Shown piece after piece: positions 16,583-24,110 of a stretch of 34,023 bases of DNA; position 1 is the first letter of the stretch, and each line of letters begins with the position of its first letter. Origin of the DNA: JBEKZQ01 sp049509675 (lineage in GTDB: Bacteria > Planctomycetota > Planctomycetia > Pirellulales > Thermoguttaceae); NCBI GenBank assembly GCA_049509675.1, contig JBEKZQ010000004.1, positions 1 through 34,023 on the forward strand, written 5' to 3'. The notes under the pieces are model-generated. The model had not been told where the DNA came from and ran no database searches. It saw only the letters and a program-made list of their open reading frames with translations. The translations under genes were made by a program, and so were the position numbers.

Positions 16583-16627
16583 CCCCACAGGGCTCGAACC
16601 GTAACCTTCGGTTCCGTAGAATGCTCT
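16583..16627 (-). pseudogene. tRNA-Arg(ACG) 3' two-thirds relic
   Basis: On the minus strand this 45-base stretch matches the tRNA-Arg at 2241-2314 from the 3' half of the D stem to the GGGG of the acceptor stem. There are two gaps: three bases (CGG) missing from the anticodon stem and one base missing from the T stem. The identical blocks are TCTACGGAACCGAAGGTTAC and GGTTCGAGCCCTGTGGGG. No 5' acceptor strand exists, so it cannot be a working tRNA. It ends 15 bases before the GTG of the downstream secreted-protein gene, next to its GGGAG ribosome site. Confidence 0.82.
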
Positions 16628-16681
16628 TGAACGCCGCCGAAAAAACCTGGAAACCCATTGGGCTGTCATGGTTTCGATGCA

Positions 16682-16709
16682 ATTCTACCGCGATTCTGGC
16701 CGTTTGCAA
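16682..16709 (-). promoter_or_regulatory. Sigma-70-type promoter candidate for the secreted-protein gene
   Basis: Read on the minus strand: -35 TTGCAA (16704-16709), 16-base spacer, -10 TAGAAT (16682-16687). Transcription would start near 16675 and run through the tRNA relic before the GTG at 16567. It is predicted only from sequence match. Confidence 0.4.
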
Positions 16710-16931
16710 TCCGTCTCAACAATCGCATTTTGCCGCAATTTGACGTGGTAGTCGGGGCGAAAAGTGGTAGAAGTGGTAGTGCCGATATGAGCGGTGACCA
16801 GACCGTACATTCAGTGGGTATGCCTCAACTGCTATCCGACCAGCCCGAACAACACTGCCTACAGTCCCAACCGGCCTGAAGCATGACGGACCATCGACAA
16901 CCCCGTCCCGCCATGCTACAACAACATGCGG

Positions 16932-17025
16932 CCGGCAAGTGCGGGACTCGGTCCTGAAGGCATTCGTGCTTGCCTTTCCGGCCATTTTCGTCTTGGACGG
17001 CCCGTGATCCAATTTCCCGCCCGCT
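16932..17025 (+). repeat. Leader repeat, copy 1 (upstream of SGNH gene)
   Basis: From CCGGCAAGTGCGG, through GTCCTGAAGGC and GCTTGCCTTTCCGGCC, to GATCCAATTTCC, this stretch aligns with 18464-18576 upstream of the propeller gene. The whole gap 16710-17043 shows no convincing gene, apart from short open frames without ribosome sites. The pairing CCGGCAA...TTCCGG could form a hairpin. It may be a shared regulatory leader or an old duplicated segment. Confidence 0.5.
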
Positions 17026-17043
17026 TCCCAACGATCCTCTCCC

Positions 17044-18339
17044 ATGCGTTATTGTCTTCTGCCCGCTTTGCTGCTATTGCTTGGACCGATTTGCTTGCTC
17101 GCTGCCTCTCCCGATGACATTCCCCTGGCCCCGGCCGTCGAATGCACGCCCCGAGCCGGATTACCCAATGCCTTCGCGAAGCTCGAAGCGGGCAAAGAGG
17201 TTCGGATCGGATACTTGGGCGGTTCGATCACGGCCCAGGAAGGATGGCGTCCCAAGACGCTCGCCTGGTTCCAGAAGAACTTTCCCAAGGCAAGAGTGAG
17301 CCAGATCAACGCCGCCATTGGCGGCACGGGTTCGGACCTGGGCGTATTTCGCCTCCAACAAGATGTGCTCGATCACAGGCCTGACCTGCTCTTCGTCGAG
17401 TTCGCAGTGAACGATGGTGGTGCCCCGCCGCAACAGATCTACCAGTGCATGGAGGGCATCGTCCGCCAGACCTGGACCAAACTGCCCGACTGCGACATCT
17501 GCTACGTCTACACGCTGGTGGCCGGCATGGCGCCGACGCTCCAGGAAGGGAAATTTCCCCGGGCGGCCAGCGCGATGGAAAGCGTCGCAGGCCATTACGG
17601 CATTCCGAGCATCCACATGGGACTAGAGGTCGCGCGCATGGCCAAGCAGGGCCGGCTGATCTTCCAGGGCGAGCTGCCCAAGACCGATGCCGAGAAACAG
17701 GCCCTCGGCGACACGATTGTCTTTTCGCCCGACAATGTCCACCCGTTTCCCGAGACGGGCCACGAACTGTATCTTCGGGCGATCGTCCGCTCGGTACCCT
17801 TGATCCGCGAGGCATCGAAGACGCCTGGGCCGCACGCCCTCGTGGCGCCACTGGTTGCCAACAACTACGAAAAGGCCAAGTTGGTGCCGATCAATAAGGC
17901 CCGGCTCTCGTCCGGGTTCCGGTGGCTCGATCCGAAAACCGATTCGTTCGGCAGGCGCTACGCCCGGTGGATGACGACCTTGTATCGTGGAAGCAGGCCG
18001 GGCGAGACAATCACGTTCAAGTTCAAGGGTACCATGGCGGCAGTTTATGACGTGATCGGGCCCGACTGCGGGCAGGTGTCGCTCACGCTGGATGATCAAC
18101 CGGCAGTGATCCGCCCGCGGTTCGACGCGTATTGCGTTTACGACCGGCTCCAGACGTTGGCGATCGGCAGCAACCTGCCCGACAGGGTGCATACAGTCAC
18201 AATCGAGATCTGTCGCGATCAGCCCGACAAGGCAAAGATCCTTGCCCAGCGGAAGGAGAAGATCGACAATCCGAAACGATTTGACGACACGGCCTTTTAT
18301 CCCGGTGCCGTCCTGGTGGTCGGCGAATTGGTCGAGTAG
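17044..18339 (+). CDS. Exported SGNH/GDSL-type hydrolase
   Basis: A 431-residue exported esterase or lipase-like enzyme, probably deacetylating polysaccharide. The signal peptide (LLPALLLLLGPICLLAA) is followed by the SGNH blocks: GYLGGSIT with nucleophile Ser61, GGTGSDLG with Gly94/Gly96 (block II), FVEFAVND with Asn123 (block III), and SPDNVHPFP with Asp230 and His233 (block V). A C-terminal beta-domain (about 280-431) with TITFKFKGTMAAVYDVIGPD resembles accessory domains of such enzymes. The ATG at 17044 has no clear Shine-Dalgarno. The family assignment is firm from the catalytic blocks; the substrate is inferred from neighbouring glycan-active genes. Confidence 0.88.
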   Translation: MRYCLLPALLLLLGPICLLAASPDDIPLAPAVECTPRAGLPNAFAKLEAGKEVRIGYLGGSITAQEGWRPKTLAWFQKNFPKARVSQINAAIGGTGSDLGVFRLQQDVLDHRPDLLFVEFAVNDGGAPPQQIYQCMEGIVRQTWTKLPDCDICYVYTLVAGMAPTLQEGKFPRAASAMESVAGHYGIPSIHMGLEVARMAKQGRLIFQGELPKTDAEKQALGDTIVFSPDNVHPFPETGHELYLRAIVRSVPLIREASKTPGPHALVAPLVANNYEKAKLVPINKARLSSGFRWLDPKTDSFGRRYARWMTTLYRGSRPGETITFKFKGTMAAVYDVIGPDCGQVSLTLDDQPAVIRPRFDAYCVYDRLQTLAIGSNLPDRVHTVTIEICRDQPDKAKILAQRKEKIDNPKRFDDTAFYPGAVLVVGELVE

Positions 18340-18463
18340 GGACTGGGCTGCACGGTTCGAGGGGCGGGTGGCAGAAAAAGGGGCTGAGATCGTTTGCAAC
18401 GTCGCTACGTCGGCTTCCGCCAAATGCCGGTTGTCCAACGCAGGCGAGATTCATGCTGGCGCG

Positions 18464-18576
18464 CCGGCAAATGCAGACGCCGCAGTCCTGAAGGCTCTTG
18501 CTTGCCTTGCCGGCCTTTCCTTTTGGCCGCTGCCTGCCCTGCGGCTTGGTCGGGCCGTCGCGATCAATTTCCGCGT
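18464..18576 (+). repeat. Leader repeat, copy 2 (upstream of propeller gene)
   Basis: This aligns with 16932-17025: CCGGCAAATGCAG, GTCCTGAAGGC, GCTTGCCTTGCCGGCC, then GATCAATTTCC. The arms CCGGCAA (18464-18470) and TTGCCGG (18507-18513) are perfect complements, so a hairpin can form. It lies between the SGNH stop and the propeller start. The rest of the gap 18340-18607 holds nothing else I can support. Confidence 0.5.
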
Positions 18577-18607
18577 TGGGGTCTTAGCTGCAACCGGGAG
18601 AAAAAGG

Positions 18608-20191
18608 ATGTCTGGCCTTCGAATGGCAACCAAGGCAATCTGCGTCCTGGCGGGGATCGGTGTTTATTCCGCGGCCGCGGCAAAGGAGTGGCCGCAATGG
18701 TGCGGAACCGACTGCAAGAACATGGTGGCGGACGAGAAAGGACTTCCCGACACGTTCGTGCCGGGCAAGAAAGACCCGCAGGGCAAAGGCATCGACCTGG
18801 CAACCACGCGGAATGTCCAATGGGTCGCGCGGACCGGCACCAGCAATAGCCTTTCGACGCCGGCCGTGGCGGGCGGCAAACTGTTCTTCGGCGCCAACGA
18901 CCACAATCAAGGGGTGTTCAAGTGCCTGGACGCCCGCACGGGCCGACTGCTCTGGAAGTACACCGCGCCGCATCGCAACGTGCCCCGCAGGATGGAAGGC
19001 TGCAATTTGCCGTTCAATTTTGCCCACTTCGCGGCGGAACTGGGCATTTGCTCCTCGCCGGCCGTGGACGGCAACCGCGTGTACTTCGTCAACCACCGCT
19101 GCGAAGTGGTGTGCCTGGACATCGATGCGGCGCCGGCGGCTGGCGCGCCGCCGGCCGCGGACGTTCCCGACGCCAAGGTGGCCTGGGTGTTCGACATGTG
19201 GGAGACGACCGGCGTGCGCCCCTCCGATGCCTGCGACGGATCGCCCCTGATCGTCGGCGACCTGCTTTACGTGTGTACTTCCAACGGCGTGGATCGGGAG
19301 GCCAGCGTACCCTATGCAGATAATCGCAAGACGCCGGCCCCCAACGCGCCGAACCTGATCGTCTTGGCAAAGAAGACCGGGCGATTGGTGGCCACCGACG
19401 ATGCCGCGCACATCGGACCGAACATCATGCACGGCCAATGGTCGTCGCCCTCGCGGGGTATGGTCAGCGGCCGGCAACTGATCTTGTTCGGCGGCGGCGA
19501 CGGCGTGTGCTACGCCTTGGAGGCCCTGGGCCAGGCGCCCGAGAGGCCGGTCAAGCTGAAGACCGTCTGGTCGTTCGATTGCAATCCGCCGGAGTACAAG
19601 GACTGCGGCGGCCTGGACTGGGCCACGCGCTATTCGCTGGGCGACAAGCGGCTCAAGCAATCGCTCAATAAGAAGAACGAAGCCGGTTTCGTGGGCATGA
19701 GCGAGATTATCGGCACGCCGGTGTTCTATAAGAATCGCGTGTACGTGGCGATCGGGCGCGATCCGGAACATGGCCGCGGCCGCGGCGCCCTGTGGTGCAT
19801 CGATGCCGGCAAGACCGGCGACATCACCCGCACCGGCTGCATCTGGTCCTACCAAGGATTGGACCGCACGTTGTCTACGGCGTCGATTGCCGGCGGTTTG
19901 CTGTACATCGCCGACGTCGCCGGACGCATCCACTGCCTGGATGCCGAATCGGGACAGCTCCGCTGGGTGTACGAAACCAAAGAAACGGTCTGGGGTTCGA
20001 CGCTGGTGGCGGACGGAAAGATCTATCTGCCCACGCAAAAGTATCTGCACGTTTTGCAAGCCGGCAGGGAAATCAAGCCGCTGGCCAGGATCAGCCTCGG
20101 CGCCCCGATGTGGGCCTCGGCCGTCGCCGCCGACGGCACGTTGTACGTGGCCTCCACGCGTTACCTCTGGGCCGTCCGGCAGGCGAAGTAA
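18608..20191 (+). CDS. Secreted PQQ-like beta-propeller protein (paralogue of 2648-4216)
   Basis: A 527-residue protein with a signal peptide (AICVLAGIGVYSAAAA) followed by KEWPQWCGTDCKNMV. The same opening and blade motifs as 2648-4216 run along its full length: STPAVAGGKLFFG, CLDARTGRLLWKY, GSPLIVGDLLYV, HGQWSSPSRGM, GRDPEHGRGRGAL, YQGLDRTLST, CLDAESGQLRWVY and GSTLVADGKIYLPT. Extra Cys residues and an Ala/Pro-rich insertion (DAAPAAGAPPAADVPDAK, about 173-190) distinguish it. The start at 18608 has GGGAG and AAGG upstream; a longer open frame from 18242 lacks support. It is probably a periplasmic scaffold, binding or redox propeller; bound PQQ is not shown. Confidence 0.87.
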   Translation: MSGLRMATKAICVLAGIGVYSAAAAKEWPQWCGTDCKNMVADEKGLPDTFVPGKKDPQGKGIDLATTRNVQWVARTGTSNSLSTPAVAGGKLFFGANDHNQGVFKCLDARTGRLLWKYTAPHRNVPRRMEGCNLPFNFAHFAAELGICSSPAVDGNRVYFVNHRCEVVCLDIDAAPAAGAPPAADVPDAKVAWVFDMWETTGVRPSDACDGSPLIVGDLLYVCTSNGVDREASVPYADNRKTPAPNAPNLIVLAKKTGRLVATDDAAHIGPNIMHGQWSSPSRGMVSGRQLILFGGGDGVCYALEALGQAPERPVKLKTVWSFDCNPPEYKDCGGLDWATRYSLGDKRLKQSLNKKNEAGFVGMSEIIGTPVFYKNRVYVAIGRDPEHGRGRGALWCIDAGKTGDITRTGCIWSYQGLDRTLSTASIAGGLLYIADVAGRIHCLDAESGQLRWVYETKETVWGSTLVADGKIYLPTQKYLHVLQAGREIKPLARISLGAPMWASAVAADGTLYVASTRYLWAVRQAK

Positions 20192-20283
20192 CGCTTCCGG
20201 CCGGGCCGAACTGTATTTTCCCCGCTTTTCCCCCACCATGGGGTGGCATCGGCGGAAATTTCAAGGAATTCGCTGCCGATTGA

Positions 20284-20311
20284 TTGCGAGCGGCGGTGAT
20301 TTTGCTATAAT
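20284..20311 (+). promoter_or_regulatory. Extended -10 promoter candidate
   Basis: -35 TTGCGA (20284-20289), 16-base spacer, and a consensus TATAAT (20306-20311) preceded by TGC, which makes an extended -10. It would drive the PEP-CTERM gene with a 5' leader of about 270 bases. That leader (20312-20586) has no convincing gene; a GCGGC-TGCTA-GCCGC hairpin lies in it near 20457-20471. Confidence 0.55.
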
Positions 20312-20586
20312 GGGGCCGGTCGCTGGTTTACTCACCCAGATCTAGCAGGCAGCGCGGCACGCGGCGGTTGGGCGGCAAAAACGCTCATGGCGACCATCTG
20401 CCGGGCGCCCTCCTATGAACGTGATGGTTTCCCGATCAGCGGGCTTCTGCCGGGTGCGGCTGCTAGCCGCCTGAATCGCGGATCTCCTGCCGTTGCGTTG
20501 TTCCCAGTTTCCGGTCGTGTTGCGGACATTCTTGCGTGCGGAGGTGGCAAACGAAATTCGTGGAATGCAGCGTCGGGAGGTGAATC

Positions 20587-21168
20587 GTGTCGAACAAGAG
20601 GGTTCTGATTTGTGGTTGTGTTGCCGCGATTCTGCTGATCCTGTCACCGTGGCCGGCTTGGGCCGATGAATACTGGAGCCTTTCGCCCGCTCAGTCGGGC
20701 GATTGGTCCGTGCCGGGGAACTGGGGCGGCGGCGCGGTGCCGACTTCCAGCGACACGGCCTACATTGTCAATGGCGGGACGGCCGGCGTCGCTTCGATCG
20801 GACCGGTCTGCGGCACGCTTTCGCTGGGCGGCACCGCGGGAAGCGGATCTCTGCAAATGACAGGCGGCAGCCTCTACGCAGCGTCCCACGAATACGTGGG
20901 CAACTCCGGCACGGGGACCTTCACGCAATCCGGCGGAACCAACACCCTCACGTTCTTCACCCTCGGCAATAACGCCAATGGCAACGGCACGTACAGCCTC
21001 AACGACTCCGGCGTCTTGTCGACGGGATGGGTAACCGTCGGGAACTACGGCACGGGGACCTTTACGCAGACGGGCGGGAACAACACGCCCTCTTTTGTTT
21101 ATATCGGCAACTACGCCCACAGCAGCGGCACATACAGCCTGAGCGGAACCGGCCAGTTCTCCGCGTAG
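20587..21168 (+). CDS. PEP-CTERM protein, 5' part (cut by in-frame TAG)
   Basis: The GTG start at 20587 has GGGAGG 6 bases upstream. A signal peptide (LICGCVAAILLILSPWPAWA) is followed by a WSLSPAQSGDWSVPGNW motif. Repeating units of about 35-40 residues with the pattern (Y/W)VGN-GTGTFTQ(S/T)GG-N then GTYSL-(D/G)(S/T)G form a beta-helix-like surface protein. The frame stops at TAG 21166-21168. The next unit continues in the same frame at once (HQYVGYSGSGSLTQNGGTN), and in the alignment of units the TAG replaces a Ser codon (TCC in the unit at 20885). The full gene would run to 22125. The truncated product lacks the sorting signal. Confidence 0.8.
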   Translation: MSNKRVLICGCVAAILLILSPWPAWADEYWSLSPAQSGDWSVPGNWGGGAVPTSSDTAYIVNGGTAGVASIGPVCGTLSLGGTAGSGSLQMTGGSLYAASHEYVGNSGTGTFTQSGGTNTLTFFTLGNNANGNGTYSLNDSGVLSTGWVTVGNYGTGTFTQTGGNNTPSFVYIGNYAHSSGTYSLSGTGQFSA

Positions 21169-21177
21169 CATCAATAC

Positions 21178-22125
21178 GTGGGTTACTCGGGCTCGGGGAG
21201 CTTGACGCAGAATGGCGGAACGAACACGATCACCGGCGGAAATGGCATGCTCTGGGTCGGCTACAATTCCGGCAGCACTGGGGTGTACGCCCTGAGCGAC
21301 ACGGGCCGATTGTCGGTGAGCGGCACAGCGGACGTGGGTTATGCCGGCTCGGGAACCTTCACGCAGACGGGCGGAACCAATACGATCTCGGGTTCTCTTT
21401 GTCTTGGCTACTCCGCCGGTAGCAGCGGGACGTACAATCTCAGCGGCGGGTTGCTCGTCGTCCCCCAAGTCTCCAGCGGGGCCGGCTCCTACGCGTTCAA
21501 CTTCAGCGGGGGAACCCTCCAGGCGGCCGGGCCGTTCTCCACGTCGCTGCCCATCGCATTGAACGCCGGCGGCGGCAACGGCACCTTGAATACCGCGGGC
21601 TACAGCGTTACGCTTTCCGGCTCGCTTTCCGGCCCCGGCGGCCTTACCAAGATCGGCTCCGGCGCGCTGACTCTCGCCGGCAGTGGCGCCTACGCCGGCG
21701 GCACCACGATCAGCCAGGGAAAGCTGGCGGTCAACGGCCTGCCCGCCACGCTCGCTACGTCCGGCAACGATTTGGTGCTGACGGTCGCGCCCGAACCTTC
21801 CGCCCTCGCGCTGCTCGGCGCCGCCGCGGTCGGCCTGCTGGCCTGCGGTTGGCGACGGCGGTTAAGAAAGGTCAAGACTTGCGTAGTGCTCGTCTGTTTC
21901 TTCTGCGCCGGCGGCTTCGCGCAGGCCGCTAACTTCTTCATCAGCAACTATAGCAACAACACGATCGAGAAAATCGCGTCGAACGGAACCGAGTCGGTCT
22001 TCGCCAATTCCGGCATGTCCGGGCCGGATTTCATCGCGGTGCAGTCTCCTGAGCCGGGTAGCATTGCCTTGTTGCTTGCGGGCGCGTTGGCGTTGGGAAT
22101 CTGGAGACTACGCAGGAACGCCTGA
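21178..22125 (+). CDS. PEP-CTERM protein, 3' part, fused to a second PEP-CTERM tail
   Basis: This is in frame with 20587-21168 and continues its repeats (VGYSGSGSLTQNGGTN, ADVGYAGSGTFTQTGGTN). An autotransporter-type strand repeat (LTKIGSGALTLAGSGAYAGG) follows, and then a PEP-CTERM sorting signal: PEP at 21790-21798, a hydrophobic helix, and WRRRLRK. The frame does not stop there but runs into a second signal-peptide-like segment (KTCVVLVCFFCAGGFAQA), a short piece (FFISNYSNNTIEKIASNG) that resembles the first blade of NHL-type proteins, and a second PEP-CTERM signal (PEPGSIALLLAGALALG, WRLRRNA). It looks like two genes fused after loss of a stop, with the second gene mostly deleted. No ribosome site precedes 21178. 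Confidence 0.7.
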   Translation: MGYSGSGSLTQNGGTNTITGGNGMLWVGYNSGSTGVYALSDTGRLSVSGTADVGYAGSGTFTQTGGTNTISGSLCLGYSAGSSGTYNLSGGLLVVPQVSSGAGSYAFNFSGGTLQAAGPFSTSLPIALNAGGGNGTLNTAGYSVTLSGSLSGPGGLTKIGSGALTLAGSGAYAGGTTISQGKLAVNGLPATLATSGNDLVLTVAPEPSALALLGAAAVGLLACGWRRRLRKVKTCVVLVCFFCAGGFAQAANFFISNYSNNTIEKIASNGTESVFANSGMSGPDFIAVQSPEPGSIALLLAGALALGIWRLRRNA

Positions 22126-22212
22126 CCGTTAGTAGGGGCGTCACGTCCGGAGGTGCGATCCGCCTGTCTCTTGGGTGGTTACGATCCATCAATACCAGTG
22201 GTCGGCGGCATC

Positions 22213-22240
22213 TTGTGTCCGGCGCTATACGTGCCATAAT
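22213..22240 (+). promoter_or_regulatory. Promoter candidate for the DUF47-PiT cluster
   Basis: -35 TTGTGT (22213-22218), 16-base spacer, -10 CATAAT (22235-22240), giving a start near 22247 about 40 bases before the DUF47 ATG. Predicted by consensus only. Confidence 0.45.
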
Positions 22241-22288
22241 GAGGGAACCGTTAGCGATTCGTTAGCGACCCCGGCATGTGAGCGACTC

Positions 22289-22918
22289 ATGTTCTCCTTG
22301 CAGCGCATGTTCCGCAGAGGAAACCGGTTCTTCGACCTCCTGGAGGCCAGTGCCGAGGAGGCTCGGCAATCGGTGGCGGCGGTGGTGGAATTGATCAACG
22401 CCCCGGACGACGGGGTGACGTTGGAGAAGCTCGTTCAGCGGCGGCGGCAGGAGAAGCGGCTCTCCGAGGAGCTGACGGCCCTGTTGTGCAGCACGTTCGT
22501 CACGCCCTTGGAGCGGGAAGACATCGAGGCCCTCTCCAGTGCCCTGTCGCGGATCCCCAAGGTGGCGAAGAAGTTCGCCGAGCGGCTGCTGTTGTCGCAA
22601 CCGCACTCCGGCCGGGTCTTGTTCTGCGAGCAGGCCAAGCTCCTGGAGGAAGCCACGGAGATTGTGGCGCAGATGGTCGGGCAGCTTCGCCGCGGACCGC
22701 ACCTGGACAAAGTCCAGGGGCAGAACTTGCGGCTGCAAAAACTGGAGGGCGAGGCCGACAAGCTCATCCTGCAACTGCTCCGTGAGATCTACGGCGGCGG
22801 CTACGAGGCGCTGGAAATGATCGTACTCCGCGACTTGTTCGAACTCCTGGAGAAGCTCATCGACCGTTGCCGGGATGCGGGCAACGTGATCTTCCAAACC
22901 GTGCTCAAGAACTCCTGA
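22289..22918 (+). CDS. DUF47/PhoU-like phosphate transport accessory protein
   Basis: A 209-residue, almost wholly helical cytoplasmic protein. The N-terminal RRGNRFFDLLEASAEEARQ is the family opening. PhoU-like helices follow with conserved acidic/basic pairs, including LEGEADKLILQLLREIYGG (the E-ea-d metal-binding-type motif) and LRDLFELLEKLIDRCRDAGN near the C-terminus. DUF47 proteins sit next to PiT transporters in many bacteria and are thought to control them, and here the transporter gene follows after 119 bases on the same strand. ATG 22289 was chosen because it gives the usual family N-terminus; ATG 22307 is an alternative. Confidence 0.88.
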   Translation: MFSLQRMFRRGNRFFDLLEASAEEARQSVAAVVELINAPDDGVTLEKLVQRRRQEKRLSEELTALLCSTFVTPLEREDIEALSSALSRIPKVAKKFAERLLLSQPHSGRVLFCEQAKLLEEATEIVAQMVGQLRRGPHLDKVQGQNLRLQKLEGEADKLILQLLREIYGGGYEALEMIVLRDLFELLEKLIDRCRDAGNVIFQTVLKNS

Positions 22919-22943
22919 ACGGCAACCTATTGATGTTCAGCAA

Positions 22944-23014
22944 AGTAATGCAACGGCGCGCAGACTTTTCTTCCACAGAACCGGCCTCCCGTTGGTCGGC
23001 CTCGTTGCATTACT
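22944..23014. promoter_or_regulatory. Long-range inverted repeat between DUF47 and PiT genes
   Basis: AGTAATGCAACG (22944-22955) and CGTTGCATTACT (23003-23014) are a perfect 12-bp inverted repeat around 47 bases. It fills most of the gap and ends 23 bases before the PiT ATG. It may form a leader stem that tunes PiT expression, or be another palindromic relic. Confidence 0.5.
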
Positions 23015-23037
23015 ATTCTGAGGCCCGATAAACGACG

Positions 23038-24102
23038 ATGATCCTGGTCTTGTGCGTGATCCTGTTCGGGTTGGTCTTCGAGTACATCAACGGCTTCCAC
23101 GACACGGCCAACGCCATCGCCACGGTCGTCTCCACGCGGGTGCTCAGCCCTCGGCAGGCGGTGATGATGGCGGCTTTCTGGAATCTTGTCGGCGCGTGGT
23201 GGGGCACGGCCGTCGCCACGACGATCGGCAAGGAACTGGTCGACACGCACGTGGTGGGGCTGCACACGCTGATCTGCGCCCTGCTGGCGGCCATCGCCTG
23301 GAACCTGCTGACCTGGTGGCTGGGGCTTCCCTCCAGTTCCAGTCATGCGCTGATCGGCGGATTGTGCGGCGCGGCGGTGGCCTCGGCCCGCGGCGATCTT
23401 TCCGTGATCCACTGGTCGCTGCCGGCCACAACCGATCACGGCCGGGAAGGGCTGTGGCCCAAGGTGATTCTGCCCATGCTCGCCTCGCCGCTGCTGGGGC
23501 TGCTGCTCGGCTTCCTGGTCATGTCGTTCTTGCTCGTGCTGCTGCGGAACTGGCGGCCGCACCGCGTCAACATGACCTTCGGCCGGCTGCAACTGGTGAG
23601 CGCCTCGTGCATGGGCTTTAGCCACGGCACCAACGATGCCCAAAAGACGATGGGCATCCTGGCCCTGGCCCTGTTCACCGGGACGCAGGCCGGCGTGTTC
23701 GACGGCCTGCCGCGCTGGCTCCATTTCCTCCATACGCCCGAGTTCCGCGTCTGCCCGTGGATCAAGATCGTCTGTTCGCTAACCATGGCGGCGGGCACGG
23801 CCGCGGGAGGCTGGCGGATCATCAGGACCCTGGGCCATCGCATGGTCAAGCTGCAACCGATCCACGGTTTTGCCGCCGAAACGACCGCGGCCACGCTGAT
23901 CTACCTGGCCAGCCACTGGGGGATCCCCTTGTCGACCACCCACGTAATCTCCTCCTCGATCATGGGCGTGGGCGCCACGAAGCGTCTCTCGGCCGTGAAG
24001 TGGACCGTCGTCGGCCGCATGGTTTGGGCCTGGGGGCTGACGCTGCCCGCCACCGCAATGCTCGGCGCCCTGCTGGATCGTTGCCTGGTCTGTTTTCGTT
24101 AG
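23038..24102 (+). CDS. pit: Low-affinity inorganic phosphate transporter (PiT family)
   Basis: A 354-residue inner-membrane phosphate carrier driven by a cation gradient. It has about ten hydrophobic segments and the duplicated PiT signature: GFHDTANAIATVVSTR near residues 19-34, and its inverted twin GFSHGTNDAQKTMG in the second half. Other family features are LPSSSSHALIGGL in the first repeat and IPLSTTHVISSSIMGVG in the second. The length is somewhat shorter than E. coli PitA (499 residues) but normal for the short bacterial form. It is preceded by the DUF47 gene and followed after 8 bases by the HD-domain gene, so it forms part of an operon. Confidence 0.93.
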   Translation: MILVLCVILFGLVFEYINGFHDTANAIATVVSTRVLSPRQAVMMAAFWNLVGAWWGTAVATTIGKELVDTHVVGLHTLICALLAAIAWNLLTWWLGLPSSSSHALIGGLCGAAVASARGDLSVIHWSLPATTDHGREGLWPKVILPMLASPLLGLLLGFLVMSFLLVLLRNWRPHRVNMTFGRLQLVSASCMGFSHGTNDAQKTMGILALALFTGTQAGVFDGLPRWLHFLHTPEFRVCPWIKIVCSLTMAAGTAAGGWRIIRTLGHRMVKLQPIHGFAAETTAATLIYLASHWGIPLSTTHVISSSIMGVGATKRLSAVKWTVVGRMVWAWGLTLPATAMLGALLDRCLVCFR

Positions 24103-24110
24103 GAGTTGCC

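Noticed and set aside
16783..16880. Short Pro/Asn/Tyr-rich frame (IQWVCLNCYPTSPNNTAYSP) between the secreted-protein and SGNH genes
   Set aside because: It has fewer than 30 codons, no ribosome site and no recognisable family. It may be a gene scrap but cannot be supported.
18584..20239. Long open frame of 551 codons on the minus strand opposite the propeller gene
   Set aside because: It is a shadow of the plus-strand propeller gene, whose blade motifs are unmistakable. The antisense product has no recognisable pattern.
20342..20647. 101-codon minus-strand frame upstream of the PEP-CTERM gene
   Set aside because: It overlaps the strong plus-strand promoter leader and the signal peptide of the PEP-CTERM gene. 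It has no ribosome site and no family-like motifs.
10056..21168. Amber (TAG) recoding or suppression, suggested by two in-frame TAG interruptions
   Set aside because: TAG is a normal final stop for many intact genes here (prs, PiT, the SGNH gene, the metallophosphatase, the flavodoxin-like gene), and no suppressor tRNA or recoding machinery is seen. Mutation or sequencing error is simpler.
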